Shown here piece after piece: positions 51,470-62,635 of a stretch of DNA of 64,000 nucleotides. The DNA comes from Litomosoides sigmodontis. Its lineage: Eukaryota; Nematoda; Chromadorea; Rhabditida; Onchocercidae. Each line of letters begins with the position of its first letter. Within the stretch, counting starts at the first letter, position 1. A program made the position numbers and the translations under genes. The stretch is from the NCBI GenBank assembly GCA_963070105.1, contig OY718806.1, positions 455,001-519,000 on the forward strand, in the 5' to 3' direction. Under the pieces are notes generated by a model. That model had not been told where the DNA came from, did not search any database, and saw only the letters and a program-made list of their open reading frames with translations.

Positions 51470-53722
51470 TTACACAGATTTTAGTGCCAAGAAAAAAGTA
51501 ATCGACTGTTTGCAAGATATTTCCGTCGTTGCAATATCTCCACCGTTATTTCCCCATCCTAACTTCACATTACATAAAAATACAAATACATGATGAATTA
51601 GGAAGTAAAAACCATAGTATATCTTCACGATTCCAAATCCCTGTAGCGAAATGATTACAACGCAAACAACTGAAATCAAACTAAAAAACAGTCATATAAA
51701 AATAATTGATGCTAAATAAATCATCTAATTGATACTGATAAAATGCATTTCACATAATTTATTTTTTCACATAATTTATAACGTTATAGATCAGTTTTAG
51801 CTGATCCAATAATCATAAAACCTGCAGTAAAATCCAATGAAGTGTGACTACCACTGTAATCATGGTGAGCACCGTTAACAAATATTTGGAAAGTTGGGTA
51901 GCTTTTCACGCTCTGTTTCTCACAAAGATCTAAAACTTGAGAAACTTTATAACTGCAGAAGTTTTATTCAACTTTCTACTATATTTAATAGAGATAAATG
52001 CAGCATATTATCCGTGTTTCTTGTAATATCAATATATTTTGTGGTAGTTTCCTATATCAATATAAATTTAAATAACAAAAACCAGTTATTACACCAGCAA
52101 AATAAAAATAAGCGGTACCATCCCAAACAGTGCAATCGACCACGGCAAATTTGCCAAAGTGAAAGTGTTCCGCAGCCTCCAGGAATTCTGGTTTTACTTC
52201 ATTGCAATGTTCGCACCCTAACAAGTAAGAAAAATTAAAGAAATCCTTTCCTTTTCCACTCGCCTATAATCTCTTCCATTCCTGTCGTAAGATTTCATCT
52301 TACTCAATCGCCCATTATCAATATTTAATTTTAAAATAAACAAACTTACACGGCGAGAAAAACATTACAAAAACATTTCCACTGTTGACGACCTGATCGA
52401 AATTGTTCTCATTCAGTACTTTGATTACCTTTCCAAATTCATGTTCGTGGACAAAAATTTGTGATCTGAAAAAGATATTTATTTACTTTACTCAATAAAG
52501 ATGCTAAACTGCTTTAGATGTCGAAAAACTACATTGAGAAAATGACAAAAAATTGCTAGCAGAAATGTTCCATTGATTTCATTCATAAAAAAAAACTATT
52601 AACGAGATGAAAGAAGAAACAGTCTACAATATGCAGTCACATCTCACTTTACAACGCATTTAAGCTCGAAAGAAAAAAAACAACGCTCGGACGACATGAG
52701 TTATTTAAGAATTACTCAATAGCAAGACAAAAACGCACCGACTTAAAGCATTTCAAACACAATCTACAAATCTTCAGCAAAGCAATAAGCTTACTTCGAA
52801 ATTTGCCCGCCGCTTTCTACAAAAGCAACGAATGATGAAGTTTCATGTTTGCCAGTATAATCTTTACGATCTTTGCCATAGGATAGATAAGTGATTATTG
52901 GAAATCCCTAAAAACACTGTATTCTGAAAGATCAATGACAAAAGTTCAGAAAACCAACAATTTTCATACTTCATACTCAATCCAGATAAAGCCTCCGCCT
53001 GAGATTTTTTTCTACAATTTCGAAGCTCACACAGCTTTTTCGACTAATTTGCTGTTGCCCGCATTGGTTTTATAAGAGAGAATTCTACTATCCAAAACGA
53101 CACTTTCAGCTTTTATAAAGCACACTTTCAAGCCATTGCTTGGAATTCAGGATATAAATGGAACTAAAGAAAATCCAATGGTGGTCAGAACTCATCGAAA
53201 AGTAAATATTTATCAGCGTTTCAAAACCAATAATTCCTAACCTCTATTTTATATTCTTGACATAAAGACTTTTCAGCTGTACAGTCGACAGAGCCCAAAA
53301 CAATCCTTGCATCAGTAGCAAGTATTTTGGCAGTTTCAAAAAACTTAGGCTTCGCTTGCTTGCAATAACCACATCCTTAAAAATGGATTGTTTACAACGA
53401 TTCCTTTCCGTTAGGACAGCGTTTCTTCAGTGGATATAAATAAAGTAAATACGTCATCGTTTTTCTAAGATGAGTATTGTCAACAGAGGAACTGCGTAAT
53501 CTTGTTACGCTATCAGCAGTTTGAACAACTGCATGAATAATAGCTTATGTAGATAATCATTAATTTCAACACTATCAATTTTCAATTCTGAATACCGCCA
53601 ATTTCAAAATCACTTTAGTGATGTGATATACGAGACAAAATCTAGACGTGAGACCAAAATAGAATGCAGGAAACTACCCTTAGCAAAGTAGACAGGCCAA
53701 TTATTGAATTCATATTGATCAT
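51470..53722 (-). CDS. Tandem thioredoxin-domain (PDI-like) protein
   Basis: Secretory-pathway thioredoxin-fold protein, perhaps a disulfide isomerase or oxidoreductase of the PDIA5/TXNDC kind. Secure exons: 53375-53242, 52907-52795, 52465-52350, 52217-52095, 51929-51822, 51669-51470 (TAA), all GT-AG and in phase. Domain 1 contains CGYCKQAKPKFF, SVDCTAEKSLC and the cis-Pro region GFPIITYL. Domain 2 contains NVFVMFFSPWCEHCNEVKPE, VVDCTV and YPTFQIFVNG. The C-terminal exon is strongly hydrophobic (GFYFLIHHVFVFLC) and may be a membrane anchor. The N-terminus is tentative: an acceptor at 53739, then ATG at 53722 giving a signal-peptide-like start (MINMNSIIGLSTLLRVV), then blocks 53528-53509 and 53464-53418 (KNDDVFTLFIST). 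The last block matches the strand before CxxC, but its only GT donor is out of phase with 53375. A three-codon upstream frame at 53730 overlaps the start as ATGA. Confidence 0.72.
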
Positions 53723-53739
53723 ACTTTCATCGTTTTTAC

Positions 53740-55881
53740 TGAAAAGAAATTATGCTAAAATGCGACACAGAGCTTTGCTCCCAAGATAACTCTCTGTATT
53801 CTAGAGAAACGCACCAATCAAAATTCCGAATAAACTAATAGTTCATACTTCCCAAAGGACCTTATATATTTAATGTGTTTGTTACCAAATAAGCGCTGCA
53901 TTTCAACTTCACATCTGATTTCAAGTAAGTATATTCGAAAAGTTGATTTAGTAACCTGAATAGATGCAACAATAACCAGTAGTTAGTAAAACATGAGCAC
54001 GTCAAAAGAAAAGTGACACTTTCAATAAACACAGAACATCAGAAAACAAGAGCTCGGAGAAACAACAAGGATTCTCGTGACACGAAAAGTGAAATGAGCG
54101 TTGAAATGTTGCGAAGTAAAATATCCCACCAAAAAACACAGCGGATGAACAGTAACCGCAGCCATATGATTAAAGTGGGACTTATAGTTAAGGTAAGTGG
54201 TGTTGTGGCTTCGGTCATCTACTTGTACAATACTAATATGCATTCCCACGTGCAACCGAATCACAATGTAGTCACACTGCACTACATGAATGGGGTACCA
54301 GTTTCAGTGTTTGAGAGACAGCCGGAGAGAAAATAAGGCCAAATATATCAGAAGCACAACTGAATGCAGCAGTGAAAGCTTCAATAAGCTTCTTGGATCA
54401 ATTAAATACCATCCGAGAAAAATCAGTAAACTAAATTTTTCCACAAAAATTAAAAAGTAAAATTTCATGTTTTTACAATGCCAATGTTACATTTTCGTTA
54501 CAATGAGCTCCTCGAAAAGGCGATAAATAAACAGAGCTCTCCTAACACGTATATTTGATATACTAAACATCAAAAAATTAGATTTCGAAGGATTGGGGAG
54601 CTCAGTAGAGGATCCAGCAAAAAAATCTAGTCAATTTTCCCAGGATGAAATCTAAGGTTTTCGTTTAAAAAAAATAGCTCTATCACTAAGACATGGGAAT
54701 GCACTTCTTTCTGTTTGAAAGAGAACGGATTGCATCAGTTGCTAACTGATACAAACTGCAATTCACAACAAATTGTGCTCGCATTCTTGCCCTTCTTCTT
54801 TCAGATGTTCTTCAAACATGTAAGGAATTCCATGACACTTATCGCCTCGATTGAAATCAATAAATCCACGAAAACCTCAGGCAAAGAAAGAAGGAATTAG
54901 TACTACACGCAATTTTTATGAATGAGACTGAAATTGAATATTCAGTATCGAAATTTTACTAATTTAGGCGACAATTACTTTTCACATTTGCTTAACAATA
55001 TCTCAACGATATTGTATGAAACTGGCATAAATTGATGAATAGATAGTACCAATAAAGTTGAAGTATCTAATGAATGTCCAAACAACAAGCCTCAACTTAC
55101 GTAACCTAAAGCTCCCACTTTCCTACCGCTACAATTTTAATTTATGAAATATGTTTGTCAAACAAAAGAGCGTCTATCAACGACCACAACTGATGATTGA
55201 TGAGACAATACCACATGAGCACCGCATGAACCCTTCTGAACCCAATGTCATACAAAAGACCTCCGCAACGGACAAATGTCTAGGCGACTTATAACCGGTC
55301 GTACGCGTAAATGACTAATGTCCTTCGAAACCGAGATGGTCTTTCTTAACACACGCTTTAGCTGAGGCAGAATAACAGACTGGAATAACACATCTCTCTT
55401 CCTTCCTCTATTCTGGAAGTCTGTAAAACCCGAATTCTTCAAAACGATGATCTACAGATGAGTGCTAAGGAATATCACAAACTACTGTTTTTTAGAATGA
55501 CATAAAATTTTATGGAACACCAAAATCGGCACAAAATATCAATCAAAACCACTGCTTAATACTAGCTTACGGAGAAAGCAGCAATGCAGAAGATAAAGCA
55601 AATTATAATGCACTTAAAAATACACACAAAACGATCTGTTGTACCTATTCCATAATGTAATAGATGATATTATAATGAATCGCCAATTCCGTACTCTTTG
55701 AAGGTCCAAATTACGTCAAAACAATTCCAAAAAAACATGTGTGATGACAAAACCAAGTACATTGCATTTGCACCTTTATTAACATGCAATTAATAAAACC
55801 CGATCGTAAGACAATGTTAGCATAACAATGCATTCAGTAACCACAGTGTAGAAGGCAACTGATTGCAGAACAGACACTTAT
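53740..55881. other. Intergenic region, mrps-18C to thioredoxin gene
   Basis: No supported gene. A plus-strand open frame at 54013-54336 gives 107 residues with a charged half, one hydrophobic segment (GLIVKVSGVVASVIYLY) and a polar tail. A strong GTAAGT donor sits inside it at 54193, so it may be chance or a misread exon. A minus-strand poly(A) signal for mrps-18C lies at 55775-55780. The rest is AT-rich with scattered short frames. Confidence 0.45.
55775..55780 (-). terminator. Poly(A) signal of mrps-18C
   Basis: TTTATT on the plus strand reads AATAAA on the minus strand, about 100 bases past the mrps-18C stop codon. Confidence 0.55.
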
Positions 55882-56390
55882 TCATGCATAACAATGCGGT
55901 CGGATAGGTTTTAGTGGATCAAACAACTTGGGATCTCTTAGGTATTTCGGATCTTTGACGAATACAGGCATGTAACCAGCACGACGACTTAAAGCAATTG
56001 TTTCAAGTAATCTTCTTTGTTGTCCATCGCAAAGCCCAGTAATGTGCCTGAAAATAAAAACTCTTGTATGAATTTAAAAAAAAAATAAGGTTTTACACTA
56101 AATTTTTTGAAAAAAACGACGCAAAAAGAAGGAACTTACTGGTCATAAACTCTTCCAGAAAACGTTGATACGAATTGCTGCAACAAGCGAGCATTCTTGT
56201 AATCCAGTTGAATTTTCTTCGCACATAAAAAACATTGCCTTGCCGGTTTACAATACGGATTCTTCAGCATCTGCACCACTCCATCGTCGTCTTCCACCGT
56301 ATAGTGCCTTATCGGCATTGCAACACCGGACGATGGTGACGCCCTGCTGATTAGAATAAATGGCCTCAAACATGCTCGAAGCGAAAACAT
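55882..56390 (-). CDS. mrps-18C: Mitochondrial small-subunit ribosomal protein S18C
   Basis: Nuclear-encoded bS18 of the mitochondrial ribosome. Two exons, 56390-56140 and 56047-55882, joined in phase, giving 138 residues. A basic N-terminus (MFSLRACLRPFILISRASPS) fits a mitochondrial targeting sequence. The S18 core follows: NPYCKPARQCFLC with its paired cysteines, DYKNARLLQQFVS, GRVYDQHITGLC and the C-terminal GYMPVFVKDPKYLRDPKLF. An AG acceptor at 56394-56393 lies two bases before the ATG, so the start is well fixed and the message is probably trans-spliced. It lies downstream of rbm-22 on the same strand with 562 bases between coding regions. Confidence 0.93.
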
Positions 56391-56392
56391 TC

Positions 56393-56394
56393 CT
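56393..56394 (-). promoter_or_regulatory. Likely spliced-leader acceptor of mrps-18C
   Basis: The minus strand reads AAATTTAG followed by GA and the ATG at 56390. No upstream exon is in phase, so trans-splicing is the simplest reading. In an operon this would receive the leader of a downstream gene. Confidence 0.55.
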
Positions 56395-56952
56395 AAATTT
56401 GCAAATATTTACTATCAAAATCAATGATCTTCAGTCAAAAAGAATATCTTTACATGATGAATTACAAAAATTTCATGTAAGCAAAGGATTAATCCGTTTT
56501 AAGCAATTTTCATGAACAGTTTTTAGTAACTTTGCTCATATTCAAACAACGTTAACAGTAAAAAAGTTGTATTTGAAGACAGAAATGTATGAATGGGAAA
56601 CACAGTATGTCAATACTTTTCATTTCACACAACAAAAAAATAAATTTGTATACATACACAGTTAGCATCGACATGCAGAAAAAATTTTCCAAACTTTAGA
56701 ACTGGCACTACAAAGATTTCAGAAAATTCACGGCTGACCATAGCGTAAACTATCTAGATATTTTACGACCGCATATATTACGAAAAAAGTATCCAAAACT
56801 TCTGAGCTATAGGTTTCCTTGTAATACTTACATTGCAGGAATTCAAAAACTTTCCATACAATCTTCAACTCAAAAGAAAATCACTAAGATAAAAAAGTTT
56901 ATGTTGAAGGTGACATCAAGACTTTGTAGCAACAGAAAAACGAAAAATGTTT
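56395..56952. other. Spacer between rbm-22 and mrps-18C
   Basis: AT-rich spacer with no open frame of interest, containing the rbm-22 3' UTR. Its size would fit either an operon spacer of the longer kind or an independent small promoter. Confidence 0.5.
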
Positions 56953-59246
56953 TTACTCAATTATATCACCCTTCGCGCCCAGCCTTTGCGGATCCTGACT
57001 AGGATAATAAACCTTCGTCGATGACGCTGGTATATACGACATTACCCCTTTGTAAGTTACCTGCAACTAACAAGATGAAATATTTTAGAATAAGACTGGC
57101 CATAACTTAGTTATAATTAAATTAGCATCATAATGGCATAAAATTATCTTGCAGTGCGAAAAAAATGTTCTACCTGAGGTACAATGAGCTGCGTAGGAGG
57201 CGTGTAAGTTGCTGCTGGAGGTAAAGGAGGCATCGGTATGTGGTCAATACGTGGCCGCTTACATGAATTCTCTTCTTCATCAAATAAATCAGGCAACGGG
57301 CATGCTAAAAAACAGCAAAGACTGATGTTAGCCTCAAGTACGGAAAAACTTCTTTTGTGATACGATCATTTTCTTCTCGGCAGTACTGAGACATGAACAG
57401 AAAAAAAAAGGCTAAAAAGTAAGCAGCGGCAAAGTAAAAACACTTACATATAGAAATTTAGACTAAACATGGTTTAATCAACTTAGAAAACAGTAGAAAC
57501 AAATATTTACGATTAGGGAGGCCTTCGACTGGTTCTATTCTTTTCTTTTCTTCCTGAGTATTTTGCGTTTGTGGTCGGCCCCACCTTATTTTGAGTCGTC
57601 TTCCTAAAACATTAACAACTGACACAGAATAGCTACTCTTCTATAATACAGTGTTGCCAATTAAATTATTACTAGCAATAAACATTAAGGAGCACTGTAT
57701 GACAGAAAAAATGTCAAATTAATATAATATGAACAGCGATGTTTACCTTGCAAGATGAGTTTATTGAATGAACGTTCGGCAGCCTTCTCAGCAGCCAGTC
57801 GCGTAGTGAATGATATGAATGCACATCCCTTGTTCGGTAACAAATTAAGGCTACGAATCTCACCGAACTGATAAAAATAATCCCTAAAAAGCTGTTGGAA
57901 AGTAAGCAATGTAAAAAACGGCGAGTTCACTTCAATACAGTAAGACCCGAAATTATCATAATCAAAGATTCAACAAACCTTAAATCTGCTTCGATTATCA
58001 CTCCAGGTGGACCTAAATCACCAACATACAATGTAGTAATGGTAGTATCTTCTGGAACTTGCAATACAGGCAGTGCTTTGGCACGAGTCAAAAGTTTCTC
58101 TGCTACTGGATCATTGTTCCCGTAATATCGATCGCGCATGTTTTGATGACTTAATGGATCATCGGGATCTGAAGGCTTCTCATGCCTGAAATACTTTAAG
58201 ACTTCACAGTGCTTTGTAAAATTTGGAAACGGTTCATAGCAAACAAAACACAGACCTGTATGGACATTCCTCACCACGTCTGCACTCGCCCTTAACGAAG
58301 AATGAACAAATGTGCGGTTTGTTCCGTTGATAATATGGCTGATTTCGGGCAAGTTTCTTCAACAGATCGTTTGATGCTATAAGAAATATTTATTTGTAGA
58401 ACATTAGCCCATTTACAAACTTCTGTCTGCAAACTTGAATTTGATTTCCACAAGCTATAGACAGGTTAGTTTGGTAGAAAGCATCTCAATAAAGAAATCG
58501 AAAAAGTGACAGCAAACGAACCAGAGTCAGTTATTTTAGCAAGAGCACCACCGGGTGTAGTACCGTCAGTAAGAGCTAACTCCCGCTCTTGATTTTGAAT
58601 GTAATAATCTCGATTTGCGCCTTGTCTAGGCAAATCATCCTGTATTTGCAATGCATGATCACGAACCTGCACAGGTAAACCTAAAATCTATGTTATTACT
58701 GAAACTGCTGTTAAATTATCCCGACAAATTCAGATAATTAAAAATGTTACCAAATTCAAGATCCAAAAGACATGTCTGACAGACGTTTTTCATTTTAGCA
58801 CATGTTTGACATACTTCCGTTTTCTTATACCGCATCCCCTTTCCAGGCATCCACCGGAAACATGTAAAAGGACGTTGGCAAATTTTGCATTCCGCTCCAT
58901 GTCGATCTTTTAGCTGAAAATCTAGCCCTGAATCTATGGCTTGACCTAATTAATAACATTATAAAAATTTAATTTATATCGTCATTCAAAAAAACGAAAG
59001 GATTTTTCATACCATCCTGATGTACGGATTCGATCCGAGGCATGTCTGGCACAAGATCGGAAATTCCTGAAATGAAATGTACGGCCATTCCATTAAAAAA
59101 ATGCATATTATTTTCATCTGAAATTTCCTTATAATTATAAGACATGAATTCTGTGCACTCGCATCGAGTTGCAAGCCTAAAAAAATGCTTACCGAATCCT
59201 CCCACGTTTTCCGGTTGTATTGATAAGACGATTTTGATAGTGCCAT
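56953..59246 (-). CDS. rbm-22: Pre-mRNA splicing factor RBM22 (Cwc2-like)
   Basis: Spliceosomal RNA-binding protein that contacts U6 snRNA and helps shape the catalytic centre. Ten exons, all GT-AG and in phase: 59246-59193, 59066-59013, 58913-58751, 58680-58522, 58376-58256, 58185-57979, 57883-57747, 57603-57511, 57304-57174, 57060-56953. Total 408 residues, close to the human length. N-terminus [11 protein letters not shown]; zinc-binding [31 protein letters not shown] finger [41 protein letters not shown] with TTLYVGDLG (RNP2) and GCAFISF (RNP1); the basic LKIRWGRPQ; Pro-rich tail; and the conserved end [14 protein letters not shown]. Compared with vertebrates the RRM carries a slightly different loop ([12 protein letters not shown]). 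Probably first gene of a pair with mrps-18C. Confidence 0.95.
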
Positions 59247-59912
59247 ATAAAATTCCGCTCTACAAATTAAAGAACCTTACTTTATTGCCTCCCGAAAACA
59301 TATAAGTAACCCAACCGTTATGCAATCAACAAATCAACAAAAATCGATAACGAATCCGAAAATCGACAAGCGATAACTTTTAACATATCCATATGACTAT
59401 GTCTGATGGACTGGATGGCAGAAATAACCGAAATATTGACAAACCAATTTGAACCAAGTGAAACAGTCCGAAGCAAATAATTTAAACTGCTATCGGCCAA
59501 ATAGCTAAACCACTATTTAAAGCTCGAAAAAAATTGCTGCATGTCCATCACTCACTAATTTAATAGAAATAACAGAATTTCAAACTCAGTTGGAAACACC
59601 GATCCTCAACCACCACAACTACTTTCACTGAGGACGACTAGTTTCATACTGGTCTCCGAAAATTTGGTTAACGGTTGCATTACGCAAAACCTTGTGTCAT
59701 GCCGACGTTTAAAACAGGTGAGTTGTTTTGTGAATTTATTGGTTACATTTGATCTGTGCTGTATGAGTATCATATTGTTAGATGTGGATCATTCTTTTCA
59801 TTTTATTCACATCTGTTATCACTGTAAGATTTTAAGTCTTTCATTCTTTCCAATGTAGACAAAAGGCCAAATTCCGTAGAGTTATATAGTACTTTTTGCA
59901 AAGATGAAGCAA

Positions 59913-59964
59913 CAGGTCAGGTCGATAGGTCGAGTCAACAGGTTAGGTCAATAGGTCAGGTCAA
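59913..59964 (+). repeat. Two 26-bp tandem units rich in AGGTCA half-sites
   Basis: Units 59913-59938 and 59939-59964 differ at four positions. They contain AGGTCA at 59914, 59945, 59953 and 59958 and AGGTCG at 59919 and 59927, all in the same orientation. AGGTCA is the classic nuclear-receptor half-site, so this may be a response element. It may equally be a small minisatellite that resembles one by chance. Confidence 0.7.
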
Positions 59965-60034
59965 CAGATTAATTGGCAGTCAATTGTGATTACATTTAAA
60001 AAGCGTAAAAATAACGTTGGGATTTGCTCTTACC

Positions 60035-60084
60035 AAGTAATTCGACTAATTTGCATATCGGTATGCAAATTAGTTGAATTATTT
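60035..60084. repeat. 23-bp stem hairpin with inverted POU octamers
   Basis: Arms 60035-60057 and 60062-60084 pair with two G:T pairs and no other mismatch, closing on a TCGG loop. The inner arms read ATTTGCAT and ATGCAAAT, the POU octamer in both orientations. It lies between divergent promoters, about 800 bases upstream of the KCTD start codon. Confidence 0.85.
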
Positions 60085-60858
60085 TATAAGAGATTTAATA
60101 AGTTTGCAATCCTAAAAGTAAAAGTCGGTTGTCGCGTTGGTCGGTTGCTTGTGAGGCTCTTTGGCTTGTTTGCACGATATTATTGGCATTTATGTAAGTT
60201 CGGATTGGAATTTCGTAGTTTTGGGCCTATTTAAATGTTACTTAGCTCGATAATATAGCACATGAGGCATCGCGGAAAGTTTGAGCTGTTGGAAATATTG
60301 TGTAATATAAGATGGTTAAATTTCTTTTCGAAGTTTCTAAAGTTTTTATATCTTGAGTGCTAAAGTCTGAAGTTTTTGGCTGTCTAGTTTCTGATGTCCT
60401 CATATCAATACGAACTAAAGTGACTGCCTTAAGTAGTTTAAATGTCTTCAGTATTTTTGGTTCTTTCATATTTCAGATATAATTGTGGAAAAGTCAATAG
60501 CCCGCTCAATTTCTTGGGCTGCTACTCTGCCATCAGGCAGGTTACGTGTGGTGCTCATTGGAATTGCTCAAAATTTTCACAAGTTTTGGCCGGTTTTAAA
60601 AAAAAATGAGCTACAACTTTGGGAACACCTTTTTCGGAAGTTTGTAGTTCAAAATTAAATTTTTGAGAAAGTGAGGTAAAAGGATGGTAAAAAGAAGGTG
60701 TTTATTGACTCCTTCAAGAGCATTGGAATATATTTTTCTCTATATCATTTCTACTCGCTTCTTTTAGGAATATCCATTTTCTCTGATTTCTCACTCGATT
60801 GTTGGTTGCTTCCATGTATATCCAAGAAATCGCTGGTTTTTTGTTTTTCTAATTTTGT

Positions 60859-60860
60859 AG
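60859..60860 (+). promoter_or_regulatory. Likely spliced-leader acceptor of the KCTD gene
   Basis: AATTTTGTAG ends at 60860, 20 bases before the ATG at 60881, and the leader between them has no earlier ATG. This fixes the start and suggests trans-splicing. Confidence 0.55.
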
Positions 60861-60880
60861 GCAATAATTTTGCATTTCAA

Positions 60881-62635
60881 ATGACTTCTACATCAATTGG
60901 ACTAGACGATGTGGCGTCATCATCAGATGATCTTATGGACGAACAGTCTCCTACTTCGCTGCATGCGGCGGTATAGCTTTTATTTAGAACTTCTCTTAGC
61001 AAGCTTTTTCGAAAACAGTATTGTATTAGAAGGGCAAGGATTAAGTTTTAGATCAGTGGGACAAACATATCCGATATATCTGTCCATCATTCTGTATCGG
61101 TAATGGATATTGAGCAGGAACACATAATACCAGATGAAAACAGACTAGATGTTTTATCAAAAATGTGGATACGTTTAAACGTTGGTGGAACGGTTGGTTT
61201 CAGTATTATTTTAATAAAGAAACTGCTATACATAATAAGTATTTCAGTAAGTTTTGCGCATGTGTTTGTTAGTGGATCTTTGCTGCTATTTTCATGTCTG
61301 CAAGTGCGATTTGAAATGCAGTTAAATTGTAAGTGGCAGCATATTGCAGGTTTTTCAAACTACTCGACAGACTTTGTGTCGCGAAGCGAATTCATTTTTG
61401 GCTCGTCTCTGTAAAGATGACGACGAGTTGCCTAGTCAGAAGGTTCGTACATCGAGGTTTCAAAGTTCATCTACTGCCTTCCCAGTTAAAAATACTGATA
61501 GTCATATCGATAAAACTTTCTTCCGGCAAACAAAGATGACGGTTTCATTCCTGCTTTCGTAAAAAATAGAAGTTGAAAAATGCGGACATGATTTATAATG
61601 GTTTTGTTGGTTTTGCTATTTATTATGATTTAAAGCTTTATTTTAGGATCTTACGGGTGCTATTTTAATTGATCGTGATCCGGAATATTTTGCACCTGTA
61701 CTGAATTATTTACGTCACGGAAAACTTGTAGTAAATAAGAATGTGAGTATCGAAGGTAGGTATATTGTGAATTGGCGGCAGTTGATTGTACGCAAATTAT
61801 ATCTTCATTACTGAAGTATGCAAAGACAGTGTTCACTTTTCAGGGGTTCTGGAAGAGGCAGAATTTTACAATTTGCCTCGACTAATTCAGTTATGCACGG
61901 AACGATTAACAGAATTTGGTTTGAAAAAAGCAAAACAGGTTCTTTTACAATTAAATTGTGTTGATATCATTTTATGAAGGCTGACAGTCTTATTTTACAG
62001 AATCAAGAAGAATTTATAGTGTAGTAAAATCTTGAGTCATGAAATGGTAGGAATACGATCATTAAGGAAGTGGTACTAGTGCAGAGTGGCTAAGGTCACG
62101 TAGGTTCCGATGGTCAATTTTGTATTTGTAGGTCAAATTTGTCTACAGTTATGTTACAGACTAAACACGTTTATCGCGTTCTCCAGTGTCATGAAGAGGA
62201 GCTGACAAATGTTGTATCAGCAATGTCAGACGGTTGGAAATTGGTTCAGGTTCATATCTTATCCTGGTTCAAATTAAATAAAGCAAAAGGTCATTTAAAT
62301 TGAGTTCATCACTGTACGCAATATGGAAATATTACCTGTGAGTCCTTTTGTCTAGAACTTAAAATGATATTTTAAAGAATAATGATAACTTCCATAATTT
62401 TTGTTTCAGCTTATTCCCGTCGGACAAATCCAATATCAAAATGATATGCAAAGTGAATTCCTCTGTGTCGTTTGTCGGGAATTTCCTGACAACGAAATCA
62501 AAAATGGAGAGCATACGGATCTCACTGATCGTGTTAAAGCTTTGCAACAAAAGGCTCGCCGTAAGTCACTATTCAGTATCTCACATCTTTCTGTACCAAT
62601 CGAAAGCAGGTGGTAGTTCGATTCTCACTGTTTAA
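60881..62635 (+). CDS. inso-1: KCTD2/5/17 (insomniac) BTB protein, Cullin-3 adaptor
   Basis: BTB/POZ substrate adaptor of Cullin-3 ubiquitin ligase, orthologous to KCTD2/5/17 and fly insomniac. Eight exons, GT-AG and in phase: 60881-60970, 61052-61192, 61350-61442, 61647-61755, 61844-61938, 62160-62249, 62410-62560, 62610-62635 (TAA). Total 264 residues. The first 75 residues are acidic and Ser-rich ([20 protein letters not shown]). The BTB domain starts at [10 protein letters not shown], then [58 protein letters not shown]. The family-specific C-terminus follows: [38 protein letters not shown]. The last exon adds only RGSSILTV after a 49-base intron. Divergently transcribed from rbm-22. Confidence 0.93.

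Larger units (their letters stand above)
59247..60860. other. Divergent promoter region, rbm-22 and KCTD gene
   Basis: Head-to-head promoters of two genes. No coding sequence seen. It holds the AGGTCA-rich repeat (59913-59964) and the octamer hairpin (60035-60084), both listed separately. Confidence 0.6.

Noticed and set aside
54013..54336. 107-codon plus-strand frame with one hydrophobic stretch
   Set aside because: No homology recognised, and a strong donor site interrupts it; could be chance.
62608..62628. tRNA T-loop-like GTTCGATTC
   Set aside because: It lies in the last KCTD exon and no acceptor stem or anticodon arm can be found around it.
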